Origin: Scytonema tolypothrichoides VB-61278
GTDB taxonomy: Bacteria > Cyanobacteriota > Cyanobacteriia > Cyanobacteriales > Nostocaceae
DNA: 64,000 nucleotides
Direction of reading: 5' to 3'
Assembly: GCF_000828085.3 (NCBI RefSeq)
Contig: NZ_JXCA02000023.1
Location: forward strand, 572,302-636,301
Each line of letters begins with the position of its first letter. The stretch's first letter is position 1. Made by a program: the position numbers and the translations under genes. Below the pieces are notes generated by a model, which did not search any database, had not been told where the DNA came from, and saw only the letters and a program-made list of their open reading frames with translations. This document shows, piece after piece, positions 37,907 through 46,502 of this stretch.

Positions 37907-37968
37907 GGGCTGTGAGCCTCGGAATTCGTGATGTTGTTGGTCAACTCGTGTGGAGTCATACTCCTCAT

Positions 37969-38328
37969 AAACTCGTTTCCAGCCTCAGGCTGGAAATGCC
38001 GGTGATGAGGCTTTGCCTCAACCTAAGTACCGGAGGCAGAGCCTCTTAGTAACGCATTCCCCGGCGATCGCCAGGGAACGAGAAGCTTAAACTCGTTTCC
38101 AGCCTCAGGCTGGAAATGCCGGTGATGAGGCTTTGCCTCAACCTAAGTACCGGAGGCAGAGCCTCTTAGTAACGCATTCCCCGGCGATCGCCAGGGAACG
38201 AGAAGCTTAAACTTGTTTCCAACCTCAGGCTGGAAATGCCGGTGATGAGGCTTTGCCTCAACCTAAGTGCCGGAGGCAAAGCCTCTTAGTAACGCATTCC
38301 CCAGCGATCGCCAGGGAACGAGAAGCTT
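37969..38328. repeat. Three tandem copies of a 120-bp repeat
   Basis: Copies at 37969-38088, 38089-38208 and 38209-38328. The first two are identical or nearly so and the third has a handful of substitutions (for example tttccaacctc for tttccagcctc). Each unit holds the palindrome TTTCCAGCCT-c-AGGCTGGAAA, a gaggctttgcctc palindrome and a HIP1-containing ggcgatcgcc, and ends gggaacgagaagctt. Confidence 0.96.
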
Positions 38329-38416
38329 AGGGAGCGTGACCCCGAATTTATTCGCCAACAGTATCATTCATTCCAAGGCGTCAAAATGGGCTAATTGAAA
38401 GTGGGAGTATCCATCT

Positions 38417-39079
38417 GTGCAGCCGGACTTATTGAGCCTGGAAATAACTAAGGGAGAACTGAGACGTTTAATTGGGTTAAATCCAGACGATGTCTTACGA
38501 CCTTCTATTATGAAGGATCGCGAGAAGCGATTTCGTTTTTTGATTAACGAAATTGTTGTAGCGCTGCTGCTGACTCTCATTATTGTCGGATTTATTTATG
38601 CGTTTCTGATTCTACCGACAATTGGTTCTTCGATGATACTAGGAATTGTTTTGCTCACAAGCACGCCCATTGCTATTGTAGTTGGGCGTTGGTTTTGGCG
38701 GCGTTTTACCTATCCCAGAACACTCAGAGTACTTTTAGATGAAGTCGATAAGTATCATACGCTGCTGATGGCGATCGACATCCATGACCAGCAAATAACC
38801 TCTGAAAACACAGAAAGTCGTATAGCTGACAGAGAAAAAGTCGTTGCTGCTATGCAACTTATTAGAGAAGATTTCGTTCGCGCTTTGAAAACAGAACGAA
38901 TTTTACGAGATAATAAAAAATTATTTACCAATAATCAAGAATCACTTGTCAATAATTTGACAAATTTGCAAGCCTTGCAAGCAAGCAGTCAGGCAAGCGA
39001 GTATGCTCAACTTCTAAATCAATCATTGCAGATTGCAATGAGTGTGCAAACAGAGATCAGAAAATTGCGGGAAATCTGA
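38417..39079 (+). CDS. Membrane/coiled-coil protein, paralogue B
   Basis: A 220-residue protein starting at a GTG (MQPDLLSLEITKGELRRLIG). Two adjacent hydrophobic segments (IVVALLLTLIIVGFIYAFL and SMILGIVLLTSTPIAIVVG) span about residues 45-90, where paralogue A has only one. The coiled-coil C-terminus has RIADREKVVAAMQLIREDFV, RALKTERILRDNKKLF and QLLNQSLQIAMSVQTEIRKL. It is homologous to 36542-37114. The triplicated 120-bp repeat and palindrome run lie between the paralogues. Function unknown; coiled-coil membrane proteins near a DUF697 GTPase may be its partners. Confidence 0.68.
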   Translation: MQPDLLSLEITKGELRRLIGLNPDDVLRPSIMKDREKRFRFLINEIVVALLLTLIIVGFIYAFLILPTIGSSMILGIVLLTSTPIAIVVGRWFWRRFTYPRTLRVLLDEVDKYHTLLMAIDIHDQQITSENTESRIADREKVVAAMQLIREDFVRALKTERILRDNKKLFTNNQESLVNNLTNLQALQASSQASEYAQLLNQSLQIAMSVQTEIRKLREI

Positions 39080-39162
39080 ATCTCGATTATCTCAAAGTCT
39101 CCATTCAAAGGAGCAACGCTTGCTTTGAACTTTCCAACAAACAGTTGTCCGTTGACTTAAAC

Positions 39163-40545
39163 ATGACTAACAAACCAAAAATTATTGTCTTAGATGATGA
39201 CCCGACAGGTTCTCAAACAGTCCACAGTTGTTTGCTACTCATGCGTTGGGATGTGGAAACATTATGCTTGGGGTTGCAAGATGATTCACAAATTTTCTTT
39301 GTGTTAACAAATACAAGAGCGCTTCCGCCAGAAGAAGCCGCATCTATTACCAGAGAAGTTTGCCATAACTTGAAACAGGCAATATTTAGAGTCAGGGAAA
39401 ATGCGGTAAACGCAGGGGTAAAATCCAACATCACCTCACCAACAGATAAAACAGAAGGATTTATCGTTGTCAGTCGTTCTGATTCAACTTTACGGGGACA
39501 TTACCCCATTGAAACTGATGTCATAGCTGAAGAACTTGGTCCATTTGATGCTCATTTTCTCGTACCAGCGTTTTTTGAAGGCGGACGTATTACGCGCGAC
39601 AGTGTACATTATTTGATCACTGACGATGTTCCCACCCCTGTTCATGAAACTGAATTTGCTCGTGATTCAGTCTTTGGGTATCATCATAGCTACTTACCCA
39701 AGTATGTAGAAGAAAAAACTCAAGGAGGTATCAGTGCTGAGTCGGTAGAAAGATTTTTATTAGCGGATATTCGCGCTGGTAGCTTAGAACGACTTATGCA
39801 ACTCGACTCAAACCAATGTGCCGTAGTTGATGGTGAAACTCAAGCAGATCTCAACCAGTTTGCACAAGATGTCCTAGCAGCAGTCAGTCAGGGAAAACGC
39901 TTTCTGTTTCGTAGCGCTGCTAGCATCTTAACGGCAATAGCCCGATTACCGCCCCAACCTATTGCTCCAGAAAATATGTCACAGTACGTGCGAGGAGGTA
40001 AACCAGGTATAGTCATTGTTGGTTCCCATGTGAAAAAGACAACTCAACAGTTAGAGGTGCTGTTGCAACAAGAGGAAACGATGGGAATTGAAGTGGACGT
40101 GGCGCGGTTAGTTGATGATGGGGCAAATGAATCTGCTACACTGCTAACCGAGGTTTTGCATCATGTGCGTGCAGCATATGATTCTCTTAAAACAGCAGTG
40201 GTTTACACCAGCCGTAAAGAACTGACTTTTAAGGACGTTAACACAAGGTTAGAGTTTGGTACAAAAGTTTCAGGCTTATTGATGGATATCGTGCAGGGTT
40301 TACCATCAGATATAGGATTTTTAATCAGTAAAGGTGGCATTACTTCAAACGATGTCTTAAGCACAGGTTTAGGGTTGACTTCGGCGCGGTTACTTGGTCA
40401 AATTTTACCTGGTTGTTCAATAGTGACAACTCCATCAGACCATCCTCAGTTTCCTAATTTGCCAGTCGTGCTGTTTCCTGGAAATGTCGGCGATGCGGAT
40501 GCATTGGCAATAGTCGCTCAAAGACTAAGTAAAAATACAGGGTGA
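39163..40545 (+). CDS. Four-carbon acid sugar kinase family protein (DUF1537/OtnK-like)
   Basis: A 460-residue protein from the ATG at 39163 (MTNKPKIIVLDDDPTGSQTV). The N-terminal substrate domain has the family signature DDDPTGSQTVHSC, FFVLTNTRALPPEEA and VVSRSDSTLRGHYP; the C-terminal ATP-binding domain has IVIVGSHVKKTTQQLEVLL, GFLISKGGITSNDVLS and VLFPGNVGDADALA. Characterised members phosphorylate D-threonate, D-erythronate or related acids. The partner dehydrogenase and aldolase genes usually seen with them are absent here. It is 47 bp upstream of minC. Confidence 0.85.
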   Translation: MTNKPKIIVLDDDPTGSQTVHSCLLLMRWDVETLCLGLQDDSQIFFVLTNTRALPPEEAASITREVCHNLKQAIFRVRENAVNAGVKSNITSPTDKTEGFIVVSRSDSTLRGHYPIETDVIAEELGPFDAHFLVPAFFEGGRITRDSVHYLITDDVPTPVHETEFARDSVFGYHHSYLPKYVEEKTQGGISAESVERFLLADIRAGSLERLMQLDSNQCAVVDGETQADLNQFAQDVLAAVSQGKRFLFRSAASILTAIARLPPQPIAPENMSQYVRGGKPGIVIVGSHVKKTTQQLEVLLQQEETMGIEVDVARLVDDGANESATLLTEVLHHVRAAYDSLKTAVVYTSRKELTFKDVNTRLEFGTKVSGLLMDIVQGLPSDIGFLISKGGITSNDVLSTGLGLTSARLLGQILPGCSIVTTPSDHPQFPNLPVVLFPGNVGDADALAIVAQRLSKNTG

Positions 40546-40592
40546 GGAGTGTTAATTTTTAATAACACTGTTGCAAATTGTAACTATTTAGT

Positions 40593-41924
40593 ATGGATGA
40601 TCGCTCTATCCCATATTCTGGCAACCGTTACATGAGTTCTGACTCTACTATCCCTAATAAGAAGTCAGAAAAAGCCTTTCGTGAAGTAGAGGAAATCTCT
40701 GCTCTTTCTGATATAGAGTCGATTTCACAAGCCGAGGAAAACCCAGTCCTCCCCGAAGCAGAAGTAAATTCTGTTCTACTTTACTTAAAATCACATATTC
40801 CAGATTATAATAGCGAGTCAAATTCCAATCATTCCAACGTGGAGTCAAATTCTTTCGATCTGAATATAGAACAGACAAATTCTTCCGATTCCAACGTGGA
40901 GTCAAATTCTTTCGATCTGAATATAGAACAAACAAATTCTTCCGATTCCAATGTGGAGTCAAATTCTTTCGATCTGAATATAGAACAGACAAATGCTTCC
41001 GATTCCAATGTGGAGGCAAATTCTCTCAAACCTGATGGTGAGTCACATCCTATTTCGGATACACAGTCAAATCCAACTCAATCCAATGTTGAGTCAAATT
41101 CCGTCATTCCTGATGTAGAATTTAATCCAGCCTTAATCAACCTAGGGTTGACTGAAGAATTCCCGTCCTTAGAAAGTACGGTGAATCCTAATATTCAAGT
41201 CCAAATAAAAAGTCAGGAGGGAAAACTTTTATTAATTCTACCAACAGAGTCACAATTGCCAGCTTCAGAACACGCTTGGACTGAGATTTGGCAACAAATG
41301 AAGCTGCGACTTTTAGCTTGCGAGCGTTCTTTTTCAGCGAATACAGCAGTGAATTTGATCGCGCAAGATCGCTTGTTGGATGGGAGACAACTCCAAGAAC
41401 TGGCGGAAAGTTTGAATCAATTTAAAATTCAGCTAAAATCAGTTTCTACTAGTCGTCGGCAAACTGCGATCGCCGCAGTTACAATGGGTTACTCTGTAGA
41501 ACAACTACAACGACAAACAAAACTTGGCGCTGAGTCAAAGTCTGATACACCTCCCCTTGCAGAACCTCTCTATTTAGAAAAGACGGTGCGTTCTGGAGAA
41601 GAAATCCGTCACCCCGGTCATGTTATCCTCTTAGGGGACTTGAATCCTGGTGGTATTGTAGTTGCAAATGGAGATATTCTGGTTTGGGGTCGTCTACGTG
41701 GAATTGCTCATGCGGGTGCCCTTGGAAACCGTGATTGTCTGATTATGACTTTGCAAATGGAACCAACCCAGCTGCGAATTGCAGATGCTGTTGCAAGGGC
41801 ACCAGAAAAATCGCCATTGCAGTTTTATCCTGAGGTGGCGTATATTACGTCCCAAGGAATCCGTATTGCTAGGGTGAGCGATTTTTCTAGAATCCTATTA
41901 AGTAGGATGAATCAAGAAACATAA
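40593..41924 (+). CDS. minC: Septum site-determining protein MinC with repeat-expanded linker
   Basis: MinC inhibits FtsZ assembly away from midcell. The 443-residue protein has a C-terminal beta-helix domain (about residues 325-430: KTVRSGEEIRHPGHVILLGD and NGDILVWGRLRGIAHAG) and a preceding FtsZ-interacting-like domain from about residue 205 (VQIKSQEGKLLLILPTES). Residues about 20-200 are an acidic, Asn/Ser-rich extension with three exact-length 19-residue repeats (SNVESNSFDLNIEQTNSSD type). It is first of minC-minD-minE; minD begins 52 bp later. Confidence 0.93.
   Translation: MDDRSIPYSGNRYMSSDSTIPNKKSEKAFREVEEISALSDIESISQAEENPVLPEAEVNSVLLYLKSHIPDYNSESNSNHSNVESNSFDLNIEQTNSSDSNVESNSFDLNIEQTNSSDSNVESNSFDLNIEQTNASDSNVEANSLKPDGESHPISDTQSNPTQSNVESNSVIPDVEFNPALINLGLTEEFPSLESTVNPNIQVQIKSQEGKLLLILPTESQLPASEHAWTEIWQQMKLRLLACERSFSANTAVNLIAQDRLLDGRQLQELAESLNQFKIQLKSVSTSRRQTAIAAVTMGYSVEQLQRQTKLGAESKSDTPPLAEPLYLEKTVRSGEEIRHPGHVILLGDLNPGGIVVANGDILVWGRLRGIAHAGALGNRDCLIMTLQMEPTQLRIADAVARAPEKSPLQFYPEVAYITSQGIRIARVSDFSRILLSRMNQET
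40833..41027. repeat. 57-bp in-frame tandem repeat in minC
   Basis: Units start at 40833, 40890 and 40947, with a partial fourth from 41004. The first three differ by only a few bases (cgt/tgt, cag/caa), so expansion is recent. 57 bp is a multiple of 3, so the frame is preserved. Confidence 0.93.
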
Positions 41925-41976
41925 ATCTTTTTTATTGTTGTATCTTTTCTAATCACTAATCGAGCTCGTTTCTATC

Positions 41977-42783
41977 ATGACTCGCATTATTGTTACAACC
42001 TCCGGCAAAGGAGGGGTGGGAAAAACCACGATTACGGCAAATTTGGGAATGGCTTTAGCCAAAATGGGGCGTCAAGTGGCTTTGGTTGATGCGGATTTTG
42101 GTTTGAGAAATTTGGATTTGCTGCTAGGGCTAGAAAACCGGATAGTTTATACTGCGGTTGAAGTTCTCGCAAGAGAGTGTCGCTTAGAACAAGCTTTGGT
42201 GAAGGATAAGCGACAACCTAACCTCGTTCTGTTACCAGCAGCACAAAATCGCACCAAAGATGCGGTCACTCCTGACCAGATGAAGTTATTGGTGAATGCA
42301 CTGGCACAGAAGTATCAATATGTTTTGGTTGATAGTCCAGCGGGAATTGAAATGGGGTTCAAAAACGCGATCGCCCCTGCAAAAGAAGCCCTGATTATCA
42401 CCACTCCAGAAATTGCCTCAGTGCGTGATGCTGATCGCGTTGTTGGGTTACTAGAAGCACAAGGCATCAAACGTATTCACTTAATTATCAACCGCATCAG
42501 ACCCGCAATGGTACGGGCAAATGATATGATGTCAGTTCAAGATGTTCAGGAACTTCTTGCAATTCCCTTGATTGGAGTTGTTCCTGATGATGAGCGAGTT
42601 ATTGTATCTACCAATCGTGGTGAACCTTTAGTATTAGCGGAAAACCCTTCTTTAGCTGCTACAGCTTTCGACAACATTGTTCGGAGATTAGAAGGAGAAA
42701 CGGTTGAATTTCTTGAGCTTGACTCAACTCAGGACAACATATTCTCTCGTTTGAGAAAGTTGTTTTGGACAAAAAGTATTTAA
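41977..42783 (+). CDS. minD: Septum site-determining ATPase MinD
   Basis: A 268-residue ParA/MinD ATPase. The deviant Walker A is TSGKGGVGKTTITANLG (residues about 7-23), the switch I region is DADFGLRNLDLLLG, the Walker B-like stretch is VLVDSPAGIE, and a C-terminal amphipathic membrane-targeting helix ends FSRLRKLFWTKSI. MinD recruits MinC to the membrane and oscillates with MinE. Confidence 0.95.
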   Translation: MTRIIVTTSGKGGVGKTTITANLGMALAKMGRQVALVDADFGLRNLDLLLGLENRIVYTAVEVLARECRLEQALVKDKRQPNLVLLPAAQNRTKDAVTPDQMKLLVNALAQKYQYVLVDSPAGIEMGFKNAIAPAKEALIITTPEIASVRDADRVVGLLEAQGIKRIHLIINRIRPAMVRANDMMSVQDVQELLAIPLIGVVPDDERVIVSTNRGEPLVLAENPSLAATAFDNIVRRLEGETVEFLELDSTQDNIFSRLRKLFWTKSI

Positions 42784-42810
42784 TCTGTTCCGTATGCTGA
42801 CTTAGCTGCA

Positions 42811-43110
42811 ATGATTCTTGAAATATTAGAAAAGTTTTTTGTTCGTAGTGTTGACAACAGTCGCACTCAAGTTAAACGCCGCCTGCAATTGGTGATAGCC
42901 CATGACCGTGCTGACATCAGCCCTGATGTACTAGAAAAGATGCGGCAAGAAATCTTAGAAATCGTTTGTCGTTACGTAGAAGTTGAAACAGACGGCTTAG
43001 AGTTTTCTCTGGAAAGCAATCAACGGACAACGGCTTTAATTGCTAATATGCCAATTCGTCGAGTCAAAGAAAATCAAGAAGAAACATCTGAATTAGACAA
43101 TAGCAATTAA
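42811..43110 (+). CDS. minE: Cell division topological specificity factor MinE
   Basis: A 99-residue protein 27 bp after minD. The N-terminal MinD-binding helix ([20 protein letters not shown]), then [20 protein letters not shown] and the C-terminal beta strands ([12 protein letters not shown]) are as in other cyanobacterial MinE. It stimulates the MinD ATPase. Confidence 0.94.
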   Translation: MILEILEKFFVRSVDNSRTQVKRRLQLVIAHDRADISPDVLEKMRQEILEIVCRYVEVETDGLEFSLESNQRTTALIANMPIRRVKENQEETSELDNSN

Positions 43111-43650
43111 GTCTGAGTCATTTGACGCTTTTTGTGCCATCATCAACAAATAATTCTGTCCTAGCTGTGCCAGAATAGATTCTCTGCGGCTGGTTAAGCA
43201 GTGCGATTCTACGAGTTCCCGTCGTGTCGGCTGTAGAGTGAATCACTACTGCACCAAGTTTTGCGTGTTCCCTTATCTATCTCTGTCTTGGGGGTTTTCC
43301 TGTTGGATGAACCCTTAAGCAAAGTCTAGAATTAGCTGATCCTTTGAATCCTCATCTGATTTTCACGCTTGCGAATTCTAAATGATGAATTCTGTATTCT
43401 TGTTTAAGAATCCCCAAGAGATTCCTCTGATGATACCTATTAATATTAACTCAAACCATCAAAAGCAACCTCGGGCATAATAACTAAAAATGGTATTTTC
43501 CCGCAAAAATTTTCTCCATACCAACAGATGAAATTAGCAATGGTTTTTTCTTAGTACAGCAGGCAGCTAAATTAACATACCAATAGTAAGGTGATTCAAT
43601 TACTATTGCGCATCTTCATGACTTGGCTGAATTTTAGAGGTATTATGAAA
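43111..43650. other. Intergenic region between minE and tRNA-Ser
   Basis: 540 bp without a credible frame. I see no clear hairpin, promoter or RNA family; a short run of AT-rich sequence near 43430-43600 precedes the tRNA 3' end. The region serves two convergent units (minCDE rightward, tRNA leftward). Confidence 0.4.
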
Positions 43651-43737
43651 CGGAGAGAGAGGGATTCGAACCCTCGTTGAGGTTGCCCCCAAACAGCATT
43701 TCCAGTGCTGCGCCTTCAACCACTCGGCCATCTCTCC
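43651..43737 (-). tRNA. tRNA-Ser(GGA)
   Basis: 87 nt. The acceptor stem GGAGAGA (43737-43731) pairs with TCTCTCC, followed by discriminator G (43651). The D-arm has GCCGAGTGGTTGAAGGC, the anticodon stem-loop CAGCA-CTGGAAA-TGCTG gives anticodon GGA, there is a long variable arm, and the T-arm has GGGTTCGAATCCC. The long variable arm confirms Ser. CCA is not encoded. Confidence 0.97.
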
Positions 43738-43825
43738 AGGCGTCACGAGTTCTCATTCTATAATGAATTAAATCAAATTGCAACTAAATTTAGTTTAAAG
43801 TCCCAAATTGAAATCAAAAGTTCAA

Positions 43826-44194
43826 ATGTCCGAGAAACACACCGTTAAAGTTCGCGATCGCGCCAAAGGCATTATACACACCTTGCAAGTCCCTGATGAC
43901 CGCTACATCCTGCATACAGGTGAAAAACAAGGAGTAGAACTGCCGTTTTCATGTCGGAATGGGGCTTGCACCACTTGCGCTGTCCGGGTACTATCAGGAG
44001 AAATTTACCAACCGGAAGCTATTGGACTCTCACCAGAGTTGCAGAAAAAAGGCTATGCCCTATTGTGCGTCAGTTATGCTCGTTCTGATTTGGAGGTGGA
44101 GACACAAGACGAAGATGAAGTCTATGAACTCCAGTTTGGACGCTTTTTTGCTAGGGGGAAAATTCGCAAAGGTCTTCCCTTAGATGAAGATTGA
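43826..44194 (+). CDS. 2Fe-2S plant-type ferredoxin with C-terminal extension
   Basis: A 122-residue protein from the ATG at 43826 (MSEKHTVKVRDR). The cluster ligands are Cys 43, 48 and 51 in FSCRNGACTTCAVRV and Cys 81 in ALLCVSYARSD. A C-terminal extension (GRFFARGKIRKGLPLDED) goes beyond the about 99 residues of PetF, so this is a specialised ferredoxin rather than the main photosynthetic one. Partners are unknown. A TTG-started longer frame exists but is unlikely. Confidence 0.9.
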   Translation: MSEKHTVKVRDRAKGIIHTLQVPDDRYILHTGEKQGVELPFSCRNGACTTCAVRVLSGEIYQPEAIGLSPELQKKGYALLCVSYARSDLEVETQDEDEVYELQFGRFFARGKIRKGLPLDED

Positions 44195-44269
44195 CATTCT
44201 CCCCACCACATTGGTTGCGGGAATTGGACCAAATTAGTTAAATTTTGTTTCAAGAGCATTGGTGCAAAG

Positions 44270-44788
44270 GTGCAAAAAATCTTCATTCTGCTTTGTCTAC
44301 TACTACTTGTAGCTTGTCAACCTCAAAACAAACCTGAAGAAAGCACACAGGTGCAAGTCAAAGTCACACAAGTTGTCAGTGGACAAACTTTGAAGGTGGT
44401 GAGTTTGGGAAATCAAGCAAGCTTGATTTCTCAAGTGCGCTTGCTGGGAATCGATGCACCCGATTTGCAGCAGCGTCCTTGGGGAGATGAAGCAAAGGAA
44501 CGCCTAGAAGCAGTGGTTCAGGAACAGCCTGTGATCCTGGAGTTTGATGTGCAAATGAACGATCAATTTGGGCGGAGTTTGGCTTATGCGTGGAAAGATG
44601 GGGTTTTGTTGAATGAACAGTTGGTGAAAGAAGGGTACGCTTTGTTTGTGGGGCGATCGCCCAACCACAAATATGACCTACGCTTAGAACGTGCCCAGCA
44701 ATGGGCTAGACTCATGGGGTTAGGAATTTGGAACCCGGAAAAACCTATGCGTCTGACACCTGCTGAATTTCGCCGTCAGTATCGTTAA
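44270..44788 (+). CDS. Thermonuclease-family (SNase) lipoprotein
   Basis: A 172-residue protein. The N-terminal signal has a lipobox (LLLLVAC, Cys about 16). The staphylococcal-nuclease domain follows with VRLLGIDAPDLQQRPWGDEA (catalytic Arg/Asp), FDVQMNDQFGRSLAYAW and RSPNHKYDLRLERAQQWAR. It should hydrolyse DNA or RNA outside the cell membrane in a calcium-dependent way. The start is GTG at 44270. Confidence 0.88.
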   Translation: MQKIFILLCLLLLVACQPQNKPEESTQVQVKVTQVVSGQTLKVVSLGNQASLISQVRLLGIDAPDLQQRPWGDEAKERLEAVVQEQPVILEFDVQMNDQFGRSLAYAWKDGVLLNEQLVKEGYALFVGRSPNHKYDLRLERAQQWARLMGLGIWNPEKPMRLTPAEFRRQYR

Positions 44789-44839
44789 TAATTAGTAATG
44801 GGCTGAGTATGACTAATTTTCAACATTTATAAGTCATTT

Positions 44840-45256
44840 ATGCCAGCAAAAGATGCATTTCATACTATAGTCAAAACAGCCCTCCAGAAGGATAAATGGC
44901 AAATAACCCACGATCCATATCCACTTGTTGCAGGTAGTTTCAATTTGGCAATTGAGTTAGGTGCCCAGAAGATAATTGCGGCTGAGCGAGGAGAACATAA
45001 AATTGCCGTTGAAATTAAGAGTTTTCTTGGTCCATCTAAGATTTCAGAGTTTTATGGTGCATTAGGACAGTTTTTGGCGTATCGAGCAGCACTGCAAGTA
45101 CAAGAAAGTGAACGCCTATTGTATTTAGCAGTGCCCAACAACGTGTATGAGGAGTTTTTCACCACATCATTTATTCAATCACTAGTTGAGCAGCATCAAT
45201 TGTATTTGCTGGTCTACGATATTGATCAGGAGGTAATTAAGCGATGGCAGCCGTAG
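44840..45256 (+). CDS. xisH: XisH-family protein
   Basis: A 138-residue protein: MPAKDAFHTIVKTALQKDKW, then AVEIKSFLGPSKISEFYGAL, ALGQFLAYRAALQ and LYLAVPNNVYEEFF. This is XisH, named for a role in excising the fdxN element during heterocyst differentiation; the family fold is endonuclease-like, and it is found widely outside the element. It is translationally coupled to a following xisI (ATG 12 bp before the xisH stop). Confidence 0.92.
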   Translation: MPAKDAFHTIVKTALQKDKWQITHDPYPLVAGSFNLAIELGAQKIIAAERGEHKIAVEIKSFLGPSKISEFYGALGQFLAYRAALQVQESERLLYLAVPNNVYEEFFTTSFIQSLVEQHQLYLLVYDIDQEVIKRWQP

Positions 45257-45624
45257 ATGAATATCGTCAGCACATTCAAAGATTGTTGAGTGAACACGCT
45301 ACGTTAGTTTGGGACAGCCGCATTCGAGCAGAGCTAATTTTTGATCAAGAGCGCGTTGGCGCAGCCTCTCCGTTGGCGCAGCCGCCCTGAAAGGGCTAGG
45401 AGACTCGCTATCAATTAGTATACGTCGGCTGGCGTGATTCACAGCGTGTCTATGGAGTTGTGCTTCATGTTGACATTATTGATGGAAAAATCTGGGTACA
45501 GCAGGACGGAACTGAAATCGGGATTGCCAATAAGCTAGTTGAAGTCGGAGTGCCAAAACACGATATTGTCTTAGGTATTGACCCACCAAAGATGCGTCAA
45601 TACACAGAATTTGCTGTTGGTTGA
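45244..45624 (+). pseudogene. xisI: xisI interrupted by a 54-bp repeat insertion
   Basis: The frame begins MAAVDEYRQHIQRLLSEHA and ends with the XisI core VQQDGTEIGIANKLVEVG and the tail RQYTEFAVG. Between LIFDQER and YQLVYVGW a 54-bp insert (45355-45408) is in frame but carries TGA at 45388 and TAG at 45397, so translation should stop after about 48 residues. Removing the insert restores the family-conserved junction LIFDQERYQLVYVGW. XisI pairs with XisH, so the pair is probably inactive unless a bypass exists. Confidence 0.88.
45355..45408 (+). repeat. 54-bp repeat insert in xisI
   Basis: Contains gttggcgcagcc twice, then gccctgaaagggc and ggagactcgc. Gttggcgcagcc-type segments recur as cyanobacterial interspersed repeats. 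A cgc triplet flanks both ends, consistent with a short target duplication. Confidence 0.8.
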
Positions 45625-45631
45625 GTCAACA

Positions 45632-45733
45632 ATCAGTTATCAGTTATCAGTTATCAGTTATCAGTTATCAGTTATCAGTTATCAGTTACCAGTTACCAGT
45701 TACCAGTTACAAGTTACCAGTTATCAGTTACCA
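45632..45733. repeat. Long heptamer tandem repeat (CAGTTAT/CAGTTAC)n
   Basis: About fourteen consecutive 7-nt units (cagttat, then cagttac with one caagtta) follow xisI. The gap 45625-46058 otherwise holds nothing recognisable. The unit recurs near 57.83 kb in inverted orientation. Confidence 0.93.
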
Positions 45734-46058
45734 GGCAAGAAACGGACTCGTCCACCCTTTGTTCACTGTTTACTGTTTACTGTTCACTGTTCCCTGATTT
45801 GTTGAAACTGATTAGGACGCGAAATTTTATGACTTGAGATACAGGCAAGTGGTTTGACAAATTTGGAATAATGAGTATATAGGAATCTAGTTTGGTTTAT
45901 GTTAGCTTGCGTGGCGGAACCATACGAACTCGTTGAGCTAGCAAATGGGGAACTCTTAACTGTTAATAGGAGACATAAACTGTACAGAGTTCTGTTCAAA
46001 AATCAAATAGGACTCCCATAGTTTGTTTGTTATTCGTAAGAGAGATCTAACATTTAAT

Positions 46059-46502
46059 ATGAGCGTTCGTTTTCCAATAATCGCTGCTACCTTGATGGCT
46101 AGTACTGTTAGTCTAGGTACGCTTTTCAGCTTTGCTTCACCTGCTTCTGCTGAAGACATAATCACTTGTGAAAGTCGGGGTAATGAAAGGAATGTTTGTC
46201 AGATAGATAGAAGAAGCGAAGTAAGATTTGTCAGGCAATTGTCTGATGCTAGTTGTAGAGGAAATTGGGGTTACCGCAGAAACCGTATTTGGGTAAGAAA
46301 TGGCTGTCGGGCAGAGTTCGCAGTGAGCGATGCTGCAAAGCAGCCGCTACGCGAACGCAGAGACGGCAGATACGACAGATATGACGGATACGATAGAAAT
46401 GACAGATACGATAGAAATGACAGGTACGACAGAAATGATAGATACGACAGAAATGACCGATACGATAGAAATGACAGATATTATGACGGATACCGCAGAT
46501 AA
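46059..46502 (+). CDS. DUF3011-type secreted protein with YDRND repeat tail
   Basis: A 147-residue protein from the ATG at 46059 (MSVRFPIIAATLMASTVSLG), with a signal peptide ending near SPASAED. The mature part has DUF3011-like spacing: ITCESRGNERNVCQ, VRFVRQLSDASCRGNWGYR and IWVRNGCRAEFAV, with paired Cys likely disulfide-linked. After it, SDAAKQPLRERR looks like a translated repeat insert, followed by about five YDRNDR copies (46375-46490). Function is unknown; the tail is likely low-complexity. Confidence 0.78.
   Translation: MSVRFPIIAATLMASTVSLGTLFSFASPASAEDIITCESRGNERNVCQIDRRSEVRFVRQLSDASCRGNWGYRRNRIWVRNGCRAEFAVSDAAKQPLRERRDGRYDRYDGYDRNDRYDRNDRYDRNDRYDRNDRYDRNDRYYDGYRR

Noticed and set aside
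40654..41029. Minus-strand frames with WNRKNLSVLYSDRKNLT-type repeats
   Set aside because: They are antisense shadows of the 57-bp tandem repeat in minC.
45632..45733. Array of regularly repeated units considered as a CRISPR
   Set aside because: Units are 7 nt with no spacers; it is a heptamer tandem repeat.
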